DNA from: Rhizobiales bacterium GAS188 | GTDB taxonomy: Bacteria; Pseudomonadota; Alphaproteobacteria; Rhizobiales; Beijerinckiaceae | Assembly (NCBI GenBank): GCA_900104855.1 | Contig: FNSS01000002.1 | Coordinates: 310,001 to 374,000 of the forward strand | DNA: 64,000 nucleotides | Reading direction: 5' to 3' | Part shown: in pieces, positions 26,741 through 34,156 of the stretch | Layout of the letters: each line of letters begins with the position of its first letter | Position numbering within the stretch: the stretch's first letter is position 1 | The notes under the pieces: generated by a model | Seen by the model: the letters and a program-made list of their open reading frames with translations, nothing else | Database searches by the model: none | Told to the model about the DNA's origin: nothing | Translations under genes and position numbers: made by a program

Positions 26741-27975
26741 TATTCTGCCCTCCCCCAGCCTGCGAGTATGAGACGTTCGAATTCGTTGTTGACTGCGTTC
26801 ACCGACTCGATGGCTCTCTCATAAGTTCCGCGGTTCATCTTCTCGCGGTCGATGTCGTAGAGGGTCTGTTTATAGAGGCCGGCGTCGGAGATCGCCGTGG
26901 ACTTGACCATCATCGGCCCGAGCACACGCTCCCGGAACATCGTGCGCAGAAACGTGACGACATTGATCTGGGGGATGTCATGCGGCTCGTGCCTGGTGAT
27001 CAGGTAGCGCATCCAGTCATAGCGCAGATTCAGCCCTTTCTTGGTAAACACGTCGATCATGTCGTTTGACATGTTCAGGAACTGGCTCATCGAGGCGATG
27101 TCGAGCATCTGCGGATGCACGCTGAGGATGAATGAGGTCGCCGCGCACATGGCGCTGAGCGTGAGGTAGCCCATCTGCGGCGGGCAATCGAAGACCACCA
27201 CGTCATAGTTGCTTTCGACTTCGAGCAACGCGCTAGCGATGCGCTTATGAAACTGGCGGGCCACCGGATTGCCATTGCCGGCTTCGCTGGCCGTCTGCCA
27301 CTCGAATTCCTGTAGCTCGATATTGGCGGGCACCAGATCGAGCCCGACCACATAGGTGTCTTTGATGATCTTGCTCAAGGGTACGCGGCGTGCGTCGTCA
27401 TATTCGAGCGCGCCCCAAATCGTGCCGCGATCTGCAACGTCGAACTCGGGATTGAAGCCCATCAGCGTCGTGAAGGACGCTTGTGGATCTAGGTCCACGG
27501 CGAGCACCCGGAAGCCGCGCATGGCCAGATATTGCGCGAGGTGGATGCTCGTGGTCGTCTTGCCAGAGCCGCCTTTGAAGTTGGCGACAGCGATCGATTG
27601 AAGCTTATCCCCATCGCGCCGGTTTGGGATGTAAGACGCTTTTTTCGTGCCTAGCCAGCGTCGCGCTGCATGAATATCTTCGAGCGAGAACAGGTGGCGC
27701 CCTGCAAGGGCCTTGGACGTTGTCGGGACATCTCCTCCTGACACCAGCTGACGGAGGTAGCTGTCCGTGATGCCGATCCACGAAGCCGCCTCTTTTGACG
27801 AGAAAAGGCGCAGCTCCTTGTGGTTCGTCGGTTGGAAGACTTTGAGGGAGTGCTCTTTCAGATTCGACCGCAAGGTCGTTGAATCCGCTTCGAGCACCTC
27901 TGCAAAGGATATGTCCGGTATCAGCTGATGAGCGGCCATTGAACTCAGATCCGGTATTTGCGCTGAAATCTGCAT
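26740..27975 (-). CDS. repA: Plasmid partition ATPase RepA (ParA family)
   Basis: This is a ParA-type ATPase of 411 residues, first gene of the repABC operon. An N-terminal winged HTH (residues about 57-85, SSKEAASWIGITDSYLRQLV) is followed by the deviant Walker A FKGGSGKTT at 133-141. Then come the A' motif DLDPQAS at 161-167 and Walker B VVVFDCPPQMG near residue 257. RepA moves replicons with RepB and also autorepresses the operon promoter in this family. The ATG at 27975 lacks a strong ribosome site. The gene lies 100 bases from the first parS-like palindrome. Confidence 0.95.
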   Translation of the reverse strand: MQISAQIPDLSSMAAHQLIPDISFAEVLEADSTTLRSNLKEHSLKVFQPTNHKELRLFSSKEAASWIGITDSYLRQLVSGGDVPTTSKALAGRHLFSLEDIHAARRWLGTKKASYIPNRRDGDKLQSIAVANFKGGSGKTTTSIHLAQYLAMRGFRVLAVDLDPQASFTTLMGFNPEFDVADRGTIWGALEYDDARRVPLSKIIKDTYVVGLDLVPANIELQEFEWQTASEAGNGNPVARQFHKRIASALLEVESNYDVVVFDCPPQMGYLTLSAMCAATSFILSVHPQMLDIASMSQFLNMSNDMIDVFTKKGLNLRYDWMRYLITRHEPHDIPQINVVTFLRTMFRERVLGPMMVKSTAISDAGLYKQTLYDIDREKMNRGTYERAIESVNAVNNEFERLILAGWGRAE

Positions 27976-28075
27976 TTCTGTGCTTTCTGCGATGAAAATC
28001 AGATTCGCACATTGCGAGTCAACGTATTAATCGCAGGTTAACCTCACACCCCGATGAATGTCCGGCATGGGCTTG

Positions 28076-28352
28076 GTTTGGACGTCCAAACTGGTCCTCG
28101 CCAGCGAACTCTCCGGCAAACTGACAAGGCCATTCCGCCCTACTTGCTGTATGCTGTTTGGACGTCCCAACAATGCATGCCAGCCGCAGCCTCGGAGACC
28201 CATAAGTAAAGGGATCATCTGAGTTTGGACGTCCAAACTCGTCTCCTCCCCAGGTCCTAATTGCTGACCACCCGTGAGGGGTGGGCAATGAAGTTTGGAC
28301 GTCCAAACTTCGAGGCGATCGGCGATCGTGCTTGCAGTTTGGACGTCCAAAC
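28076..28352. repeat. parS: Array of five palindromes, candidate parS centromere
   Basis: GTTTGGACGTCCAAAC occurs at 28076-28091, 28223-28238, 28293-28308 and 28337-28352, and with one mismatch (GTTTGGACGTCCCAAC) at 28156-28171. Three copies extend to perfect 20-bp palindromes (28221-28240, 28291-28310, 28335-28354). Start-to-start spacing is 80, 67, 70 and 44 bases. The array is upstream of repA, one of the usual places for repABC parS. The GTT...AAC ends fit the general repABC parS pattern, but the centre is CG where the usual pattern has GC. Confidence 0.8.
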
Positions 28353-28432
28353 TGCCGTCTTTTTCTCTGACCTACTAGAGGTTCGCTCGACCCGCCAATT
28401 CTCCCGCTGCCTCCAGGCGCAGTCCCGCCCTC

Positions 28433-28978
28433 CTCAACTTCGACGCCCGCACGGACGCCGATCTCGTCCCGGCCATCGATAACAACGACATCGATCCGCT
28501 CACCGACGAGATTGCCGAACCCACCCGTTACGCCATCCGAACCCACCGCGACGTCCAGCCTGGCGGCCCCTTGCGCGAACACCTCCAACGCGAAATCCCT
28601 CGCATGCCCCCGCGCGGAGTGCGGAAGCACTGGTGGCTCCCCCCGGAAACCATCACACTGCAGCTCGACCGGCCGGTCCTACTTGTCCCGCGCATCGCCA
28701 AACTGCTTCGGGCCATCCGCCTCGTGCCAGGCGTCTTGCCGATCAACCACGATCTCTACATCGTCTCCGCAAGCGACGAATTCAGCCTGTAGGCCATTCG
28801 CACCATCCTCGTCGACGAACAGACCCAAAAATGGGTCATGCAAATCGCCCCACGCCTCGAGGGAGGCTATCTCGACATTCGCACGAACCTCTTCCGGCGC
28901 ATCCCAGTTTCCCAGCAGCCGCTCACGGCAGCGCGCATCGAGCCGGCAACCCCCCAGCGGCTCAGCCCGGTCGCCTGA
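28433..28978 (+). pseudogene. DNA methyltransferase / restriction-modification protein, C-terminal fragment
   Basis: One frame reads from LNFDARTDADLVPAIDNND through REHLQREIPRMPPRGV, QLDRPVLLVPRIAKLLRAIR and GVLPINHDLYIVS. It meets a TAG at 28790-28792 and continues to RLEGGYLDIRTNLFRRIPV and a stop at 28978. The IAK..RAIRL..GVLPINHD block is typical of the C-terminal target-recognition end of Eco57I-like N6-adenine methyltransferases. The catalytic NPPY part is absent and there is an internal stop, so this is a relic next to the partition site. Confidence 0.6.
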
Positions 28979-29157
28979 TGATTTATCCTAGAAAAGGTCA
29001 GGGCGTGCCGAGCGTTAGAAAGCTAGCCACGGCCAACTTTCAGCCAGCGCTCCGGTCATGATCTCAGCAGCTCGCGAAACGCCGCGTGTCGCTCCCGCCC
29101 AAATAGGCAGGGCAGGGGGCGCAGGGCAAGAGAACGCGATCGTCCCAAATACGCTAA

Positions 29158-30234
29158 TCACAGCCCGGCCGCCTTCGTCAGGTTGACGCGGAAACGGTCA
29201 CGCCTGCGCTGGTAGCGGCGGGTCATCTCGGCTGAGGCATGGCCGAGCTGCTTCTGGACGTAACGCTCGTCGACCTCGGCCGAGGAGGCGAGGCCGGCGC
29301 GCAGCGAATGCCCCGCGAATTTCTCCCCCCGTTCTCCCTCGCTGAGGTCGCCGCGCACCCCGGCCGCGAGGGCCGCGCGCTTGACCAGGCGGGCGACATG
29401 CTTGTCGGCCAGGCGCTCGCTCCCGACCTCCTTGCCGTGGCCGGTCACGCGGCGGAACAATGGCCCATGGCCGATCCGTGCGAGTTTGAGCCAGGTCTGG
29501 AGCGCCACGACCGGGCAGGTGGCGTCGGACGAGCCGCGGCCCACCTCGACCTCGCGCCAGCCGCTCTTGCCGCGCAGGGTGACCAGCATTCCCTTGTCGA
29601 GAATCTCGACCCAGCCCGTTCCGTCCTCGGTCTCATCAGCCCCGCGGTCGAGGCCGACGATCTCGGAGCGCCTGAGGCCGCCCGCGAAGCCGACCAGCAG
29701 GATGGCGCGGTCGCGCAGGCCGCGCAGATTGCCGAACTCGAGCGTCCCCAGCATGGCCAACAGATCCTCAGGCAGCACGGCTTCCTTCTGCGCCGGCGGC
29801 CGGCCATGGGTGTTGCGAATGCCGGCCAGCACCGTGGCGATATGGGGATCGGCGCGATCGAGCGGATTCCCGCGTTGGGCAAAATTCCAGGAAAGGGCCG
29901 AGAGCAGCCGCTCGATCGTCCTGACGGCACTCGGCTTGCGATCGGAGCGGGCGGCGCCGGAGGCGCAGGCGGTGATGTAGAGGCCGATCACCTGCGGCTG
30001 CGGGGGGAGGGGATCAAGGTTCTGGCGCCGACACCAGGCGGCGAATTGCCGCCAGTCGGAGGCGTAGGCGCGCCGCGTGTTGGCCGAGCTCGCCGCCTCG
30101 ACATAGTCGCGGGCCCGATCGGCAAGCGTCTCCAGATGGGCGGGCATGGCGGGCGCCGTGATAACGACGACGGCTGGCAGCGGGGCAGGGGACTCATCGC
30201 CCTCGGCGAATGGTGAGATCGGTGGCGGCGTCAT
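29158..30234 (-). CDS. Tyrosine recombinase / integrase
   Basis: This site-specific recombinase has 358 residues. A SAM-like N-terminal core-binding domain (SSANTRRAYASDWRQFAAWC) precedes the catalytic domain. Expected active-site residues are visible: Arg in GLRRSE (188-189), Lys in RGKSGW (223), HSLR at 309-312, His in LGHAS (332) and Tyr in RRYQRR (341). It follows vapC by three bases on the same strand and lies about 850 bases from a lox-like inverted repeat at 31078. Likely jobs are resolution of replicon multimers or integration; which one cannot be decided by sequence alone. Confidence 0.93.
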   Translation of the reverse strand: MTPPPISPFAEGDESPAPLPAVVVITAPAMPAHLETLADRARDYVEAASSANTRRAYASDWRQFAAWCRRQNLDPLPPQPQVIGLYITACASGAARSDRKPSAVRTIERLLSALSWNFAQRGNPLDRADPHIATVLAGIRNTHGRPPAQKEAVLPEDLLAMLGTLEFGNLRGLRDRAILLVGFAGGLRRSEIVGLDRGADETEDGTGWVEILDKGMLVTLRGKSGWREVEVGRGSSDATCPVVALQTWLKLARIGHGPLFRRVTGHGKEVGSERLADKHVARLVKRAALAAGVRGDLSEGERGEKFAGHSLRAGLASSAEVDERYVQKQLGHASAEMTRRYQRRRDRFRVNLTKAAGL

Positions 30235-30237
30235 CGG

Positions 30238-30636
30238 TCAGGCCACCAAGATGTCGGTCTGCGAGAAGTCATTGCCCTTGAACAGCAGGGGAACGCGATA
30301 GGCCTGGGCGCAGGCGTAGGACATGCAGTCGGCGAGGTTGAGCTGGGCCGGGTGGCCGCGTCCCTTGCCATAGGCCGCGAAGGCAGCGACGGCCCTCTTG
30401 GCGATGCTGCCGCTGATCGCAATGACCGAGATGCCCGCTTCGTCGAGAAGAGCCTGAATGCGCGTCTCGACCAGAACGGGATTGAGGTCGAGCAGGGTCG
30501 ACAGGCGCATCGCCGCCTCCAGGATGACCAGGCCGGAGGTGAAGCGCGCCTTGGCCCCGGAGATCCGGGCCGCCAGGCGATCGGCGTCGGGCTCGCCGGC
30601 GAGGAGCGCGACGACCACGGAGGTGTCAATGAACAT
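30238..30636 (-). CDS. vapC: VapC-type PIN-domain toxin
   Basis: This is a PIN ribonuclease of 132 residues starting MFIDTSVVVALLAGEPDADR. The acidic cluster is present: Asp in FIDTS, Glu in VILEAAMRL and Asp in NLADCMSYA, with a further FKGNDFSQTD near the C-terminus. VapC toxins cleave tRNA or rRNA. The start overlaps the antitoxin stop by one base (TGATG at 30636), giving tight coupling. The pair probably stabilises the replicon. Confidence 0.93.
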   Translation of the reverse strand: MFIDTSVVVALLAGEPDADRLAARISGAKARFTSGLVILEAAMRLSTLLDLNPVLVETRIQALLDEAGISVIAISGSIAKRAVAAFAAYGKGRGHPAQLNLADCMSYACAQAYRVPLLFKGNDFSQTDILVA

Positions 30637-30878
30637 CAGGAATGGCCCCACATGGCATCGATCTCGTCCTTGCTCATCGTGCGCCGGTTGGGGCCTGCCT
30701 GTTGCGCCAGATCGGCCGCGATCCGGGCGATCCGGCCCGCCAGCGGCTCCTTCTCGGTCTCGCGGCGAAGCTCTCCTTCCAGCGCCTGGATGACGGCTTC
30801 GGTCATCGTCACCTTGCGCTTGGCGGCCAATTTCTGGGCCAGGTCGCGGGCCCGTTCATCGCGGATCTGCAGAGTCAT
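30636..30878 (-). CDS. vapB: VapB-type antitoxin (Rv0623-like)
   Basis: This is an 80-residue antitoxin starting MTLQIRDERARDLAQKLAA at 30878. A ribbon-helix-helix-like N-terminus is followed by the helical KVTMTEAVIQALEGEL segment and a C-terminal toxin-binding tail (NRRTMSKDEIDAMWG). The frame is open upstream to 31097, but that leader is not protein-like and lacks a ribosome site. The pair is expected to autoregulate; a short inverted repeat sits 20 bases upstream of the start. Confidence 0.9.
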   Translation of the reverse strand: MTLQIRDERARDLAQKLAAKRKVTMTEAVIQALEGELRRETEKEPLAGRIARIAADLAQQAGPNRRTMSKDEIDAMWGHS

Positions 30879-30897
30879 GGGGAGCGGCTCCAACGGC

Positions 30898-30913
30898 GTA
30901 TGGACAAGCATAC
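30898..30913 (-). promoter_or_regulatory. Candidate vapBC operator
   Basis: GTATG (30898-30902) and CATAC (30909-30913) form an inverted repeat with a 6-base spacer, 20 bases upstream of the vapB start. That is the expected place for VapB/VapBC autorepression. The arms are short, so chance is possible. Confidence 0.4.
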
Positions 30914-31077
30914 CATTACGCCATGCCGATGTCATCCATACATCTCGGCTTTCGGCAATACCAGCGACACCCGGGAAGGCTGAAGGGCTGCCGCCTCTCG
31001 TCGAGGGGAGGGGTCCAGGACGTCGTTTTCCGGGGTTTGGGCGGCCATTTGGCGGGTCTCTCTCTAAGTAAGTACAC

Positions 31078-31108
31078 AACGTCCGATAAGGCAACATTAT
31101 CGGACATT
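31078..31108. repeat. lox-like inverted repeat, candidate recombinase site
   Basis: AACGTCCGATAA (31078-31089) and TTATCGGACATT (31097-31108) are inverted copies with one mismatch and flank the 7-base spacer GGCAACA. Two 12-base arms around a 6-8-base core is the architecture of tyrosine-recombinase crossover sites. It lies in the divergent gap between vapB and the DUF1403 gene, near the integrase. It could instead be a regulator operator. Confidence 0.5.
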
Positions 31109-31183
31109 GTTATCCACCGACACCCGCGGCGCTTTGAGCGGTTCAGCGTGGCCGAAAGCGCCGCCGCCTGCTAGGCTCCACGC

Positions 31184-32131
31184 ATGATTCGCGCTGCCGA
31201 TTCTCCCCCTCCACGCCCCGTCCTTCGGCCGCTGCCCAGCTGGGCCCGGCCGGCGTCGAGACCGCCTGAAAGGGAAGGGAACGCGGTGGACGCCGCCTTC
31301 CTGGCGGGCGCCGGGCTTGCGGCGCTCGACAGCATCGTGTGCGCCAATCCCCCTTGGGCCGGTGCCTGGCGCCAGCGCCTGGCTCTCTCCGCCGCCGCCT
31401 CAAGCGCCGGGATGGCCGGGAGGAGGGAGGACGAGGCGGCGCTGCGCGATGCCTGGTATCTGCGACGGCCGGACCAGGATCCTGGGCCCGCCGGCCGTAT
31501 TTTTGGCGCCTGGCGTCGCCTGGCCCGCTCGCACGGCGTTTTCGAGCTCGTCGGCGAAGCGGCCGCGGCCTTCGGCCTGCCAGCCGAGGGGATTTTGGAG
31601 AGGCTGGCTTCGCTGCAAGGGCTCGCCAGCGAACCGCCGCTGGTCGCGGCCGCCGAAGCCGCGACCCTCGTGATGGCAGCTCGCCCCAACTCCGAAATGC
31701 TGGCTCTGCTGGTCGCGGACGCCGTCCTGGCGGAGCGACTGCGCTGGCCAAACGCGGTGCCGCTGCTCGCCGGGCAGATCGTGCATCCCGCCTCGAAGAT
31801 CGGCGCCGTCGGCCGGCGCCCGCGGCCGGGCGATTCTGATTGGTTGCGCAGCTCAAGCTTCGCCTATGCCCGCGCGGCCGCGAGCGCCTGTGATCTCGCC
31901 GCCGAACTCGCGCGGCGCGCCGAAAAGCTGCAAGCCGTTGCCCCAAAACTGCGCGCCAAAGGCGCGGGCGCCGTGATCGCCGCCCTGCTGAACGAAGATG
32001 CCCTGACCACCGCCTCACCCTTCGGCGCCATCAGCGAGCGCGGTCGTCGTCGGCTATTCGACCGCCTCGTCACCCTCGGCGCCATCCGCGAGCTGTCGGG
32101 CCGCGAGACCTTCCGGTTGTACGGACTCTGA
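31184..32131 (+). CDS. DUF1403 family protein
   Basis: This is an alanine/arginine-rich protein of 315 residues of the DUF1403 type found on rhizobial plasmids. Family-like features are an N-terminal PLPSWARP segment, VDAAFLAGAGLAALD, AALRDAWYLRRPDQDPGPAG, and a C-terminal winged-helix-like part (RRLFDRLVTLGAIRELSGRETFRLYG). It is followed two bases later by the ScpB-like gene and then a WGR-domain gene, a recurrent trio. Function is unknown; the C-terminal region suggests DNA binding, and the partner suggests a role in chromosome or plasmid organisation. Confidence 0.8.
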   Translation: MIRAADSPPPRPVLRPLPSWARPASRPPEREGNAVDAAFLAGAGLAALDSIVCANPPWAGAWRQRLALSAAASSAGMAGRREDEAALRDAWYLRRPDQDPGPAGRIFGAWRRLARSHGVFELVGEAAAAFGLPAEGILERLASLQGLASEPPLVAAAEAATLVMAARPNSEMLALLVADAVLAERLRWPNAVPLLAGQIVHPASKIGAVGRRPRPGDSDWLRSSSFAYARAAASACDLAAELARRAEKLQAVAPKLRAKGAGAVIAALLNEDALTTASPFGAISERGRRRLFDRLVTLGAIRELSGRETFRLYGL

Positions 32132-32133
32132 TC

Positions 32134-32826
32134 ATGAGACGGCGCGCCAAAGCCATCGAATTCGACAGCGAGCTCGACGACCTGCCGCAACCTGCGCGCT
32201 GGCGCGAATGGATGGGCCGCGTCGAAGCCATCATCTTCGCCTCGCCCAAACCCGTCCCGCGCGAGATTCTCGCCCGTGTGGTCGGCCAGAACTGCAATCT
32301 CGACCTCCTGATCGACGATATCCGCGACGAGCTGCGCGGCCGCCCCTACGAGCTCGTCGGCGTCGCCGGCGGGTTCCAGCACCGCACTCGCCGCTCCTAC
32401 GCCGAGGCCATCCGAGCCTCCGGACTGGTCGGCACACCCCGAACCCTGTCGCAGCGCGAGCTCATGGTGCTGACGGTGGTGGGGTATTTCCAGCCGGTGA
32501 CCCGAGGCGAGTTGGGGGAATTCTTCGGCCGCGAGATCAGCCGCGACACCATCGCCAGCTTGCGCCAGCGCGACCTCATCGCCTCGGGGCCGCGCAGCCC
32601 GCAACCGGGCGCGCCCTATACCTATGTGACCACGCCCGCCTTCCTCTCGGAATTTGGCTTCCAGAGCCTGCGCGATCTGCCCGACATGGAGAAGCTCGAG
32701 GAGGCCGGGCTGTTGAGCAGGAGCGCCCTTGCCGAGGTTCCGGGCATATTTGCATCGTTCATCGAACGCGATGAGGCGGCCGACGAAGTCGAGGTGGCTG
32801 AGATGGAAACAGCGATCGAGGATTGA
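32134..32826 (+). CDS. ScpB-like protein (SMC-ScpAB complex subunit homologue)
   Basis: This 230-residue protein is homologous to segregation and condensation protein B. VEAIIFASPKPVPREILARV, then the first winged-helix (LLIDDIRDELRGRPYELVGV, GGFQHRTR) and RTLSQRELMVLTVVGYFQPV match the ScpB pattern. A second winged-helix domain ends in PGAPYTYVTTPAFLSEFGF. The acidic tail (ERDEAADEVEVAEME) is common. No SMC or ScpA is in the window, so this plasmid copy either works with host SMC or has a separate role with DUF1403 and WGR proteins. Confidence 0.88.
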   Translation: MRRRAKAIEFDSELDDLPQPARWREWMGRVEAIIFASPKPVPREILARVVGQNCNLDLLIDDIRDELRGRPYELVGVAGGFQHRTRRSYAEAIRASGLVGTPRTLSQRELMVLTVVGYFQPVTRGELGEFFGREISRDTIASLRQRDLIASGPRSPQPGAPYTYVTTPAFLSEFGFQSLRDLPDMEKLEEAGLLSRSALAEVPGIFASFIERDEAADEVEVAEMETAIED

Positions 32827-33046
32827 CCCCGACGAAGGCCCGGGGGCGGGGAGGGCTCTGCAATGTGGCGGCTCGACGGTTCGGCCAGCTTGCGTGCGGC
32901 AGTCGCGCAAGCCAGTTTGATCCCGCACCCACGATGGTCGCTATCCCGGCCTGCAAACCCAGACCCATGTCCATCATGAATCGATAGGGCTCGATCGATT
33001 CGACAATTGCGTTGGACACCAGGGGCGCTCACGTGATCATGGCGAC

Positions 33047-33379
33047 ATGCGCATCGCCGATGCCGGCACCGATCAACCCCTGCAACTGCTCGTGCTCGAG
33101 CGACGTGACGACGCCCGCAACATGGCGCGCTGGTATGTCCTCTCGATCGAACCGACACTGTTCGGTGACCAGGCGCTGATCCGAGAATGGGGGCGCACCG
33201 GCTCGGCCGGACGGCGCCTCGGCAATCCATATTCGAGCAAAGCCGCCGCAGCTGAGGCTTTGGAAGCGTGGCTCGCCCGCAAACTCAGACGCGGCTATCG
33301 GATCCGCGCCATGGAAGACGAAGGCGGGTTACGCCAAGCGAAATATAGCCGGCAGCGGGCGCGTTGCATCGGTGATTGA
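33047..33379 (+). CDS. WGR-domain protein
   Basis: This is a small protein of 110 residues with a single WGR domain. NMARWYVLSIEPTLFGDQAL precedes the signature REWGRTGSAGRR, and a helix (AAAEALEAWLARKLRRGYR) follows. WGR domains bind nucleic acids in PARPs and in rhizobial plasmid proteins. It closes the DUF1403-ScpB-WGR group after a 220-base gap. A shorter start at the Met before ARWYVLS is possible. Its 3' end overlaps the opposite-strand gene at 33285-33725. Confidence 0.82.
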   Translation: MRIADAGTDQPLQLLVLERRDDARNMARWYVLSIEPTLFGDQALIREWGRTGSAGRRLGNPYSSKAAAAEALEAWLARKLRRGYRIRAMEDEGGLRQAKYSRQRARCIGD

Positions 33380-33725
33380 GCCGTCGTCGGCGGGTCGAAG
33401 CGCGACCCGGCGCGAGCGGCAGGGCAGTACCCACGCCGTGAGTGGGGCTATTGGAGCAGGTGCCGCCCCTGCGGCACTTCGTCCCGATCAGGGCCTCGCG
33501 GAGTTGCTGATTGCCTTGCTCGGACATCCACTGAGCGCGTGCGAGGTGCGACTCATAGCAACGTCGGGCTCGAGCTTCGTCTTCGTCGGGATCTCGATGC
33601 AGCACGACCCGCGCGTCGAGCAAGCGCAGATAGACTATAGCCTTAGATTCATCATAGACGGTGATCGTAGCGTCTGTGGGGGCGAGGTCGGCGACATTGG
33701 GATCGGGATCGGGTTGCACACGCAT
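33285..33725 (-). CDS. DUF2285-like small protein, C-terminus probably disrupted
   Basis: The frame from 33725 starts MRVQPDPDPNVADLAPTDA and contains ITVYDESKAIVYLRLLDA and ARRCYESHLARAQWMSEQG. This resembles the DUF2285 (RovC-like DNA-binding) family seen on rhizobial mobile elements. Two oddities are visible. About a dozen residues expected between LLDA and VVLHRDP are missing, and after about residue 95 the sequence turns Arg/Ser-rich and overlaps the WGR gene antisense. The true product probably ended near 33430; the gene is likely degenerate. Confidence 0.45.
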   Translation of the reverse strand: MRVQPDPDPNVADLAPTDATITVYDESKAIVYLRLLDARVVLHRDPDEDEARARRCYESHLARAQWMSEQGNQQLREALIGTKCRRGGTCSNSPTHGVGTALPLAPGRASTRRRRLNHRCNAPAAGYISLGVTRLRLPWRGSDSRV

Positions 33726-34117
33726 TTGGCCTCTCCACTCGCGGGACGCTGAATGCGATTGATCTAACGCAACGCCCGACAACCTTGAAGCGGATACTTG
33801 GCATGGCGCTGCCGCCACAAGGGAAGGAAGTGACTTCGCTCGCCCCCGAAAAAAGAGGAACCCTGCCGCGATTGGGTAGACCGGGCAGGGTCCCCGCCGC
33901 TGGCCCTTTGGGGGCAACCGGCCGCGGTTTGGTACGAGCGTAACGGGCGTCGACTAGCCTCGCCGCCACGTCCTTCCGCTCGGGATCGCTACTCCGACAC
34001 GCAAGTTATGCCGCTCCCAAGAGGCCGTCTGTCGGCGGCATAGATCAACACCCCCCGCCACGCCGGGGAAAGTGGTCCTGGCCGGTTTCGCTTTGATGTT
34101 GAGAGCGCGCCCCATAC
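33726..34117. other. Intergenic with one minus-strand hairpin
   Basis: About 390 bases contain no gene. ACCCTGCC (33860-33867) and GGCAGGGT (33884-33891) form an 8-bp stem with a 16-base loop. On the minus strand it is followed by TCCTCTTTTTTC, so it could terminate minus-strand transcription, but no minus-strand gene lies upstream of it. Confidence 0.4.
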
Positions 34118-34138
34118 TGGTATATGATTGGCATACCA
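34118..34138 (+). promoter_or_regulatory. Candidate GntR operator
   Basis: TGGTAT (34118-34123) and ATACCA (34133-34138) form an inverted repeat 18 bases before the GntR-type gene start. TGGTATnnATACCA-like sites are typical of FCD-subfamily GntR regulators. It would let the regulator control itself and the downstream transport operon. Confidence 0.55.
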
Positions 34139-34156
34139 CTTGCATTCCGGTCGATC

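Noticed and set aside
28076-28352. CRISPR-like regularly spaced repeats
   Set aside because: The repeats are short perfect palindromes with uneven 44-80-base spacing and no cas genes, and they sit next to repA. A partition-site array explains them.
28512-29061. Serine/proline-rich plus-strand frames near parS
   Set aside because: The same DNA in a different frame gives recognisable methyltransferase C-terminal sequence, so these are off-frame shadows.
33860-33891. Hairpin with T-rich 3' flank on the minus strand as a gene terminator
   Set aside because: The 16-base loop is long and no minus-strand gene lies upstream. It is kept only as a note in the intergenic entry.
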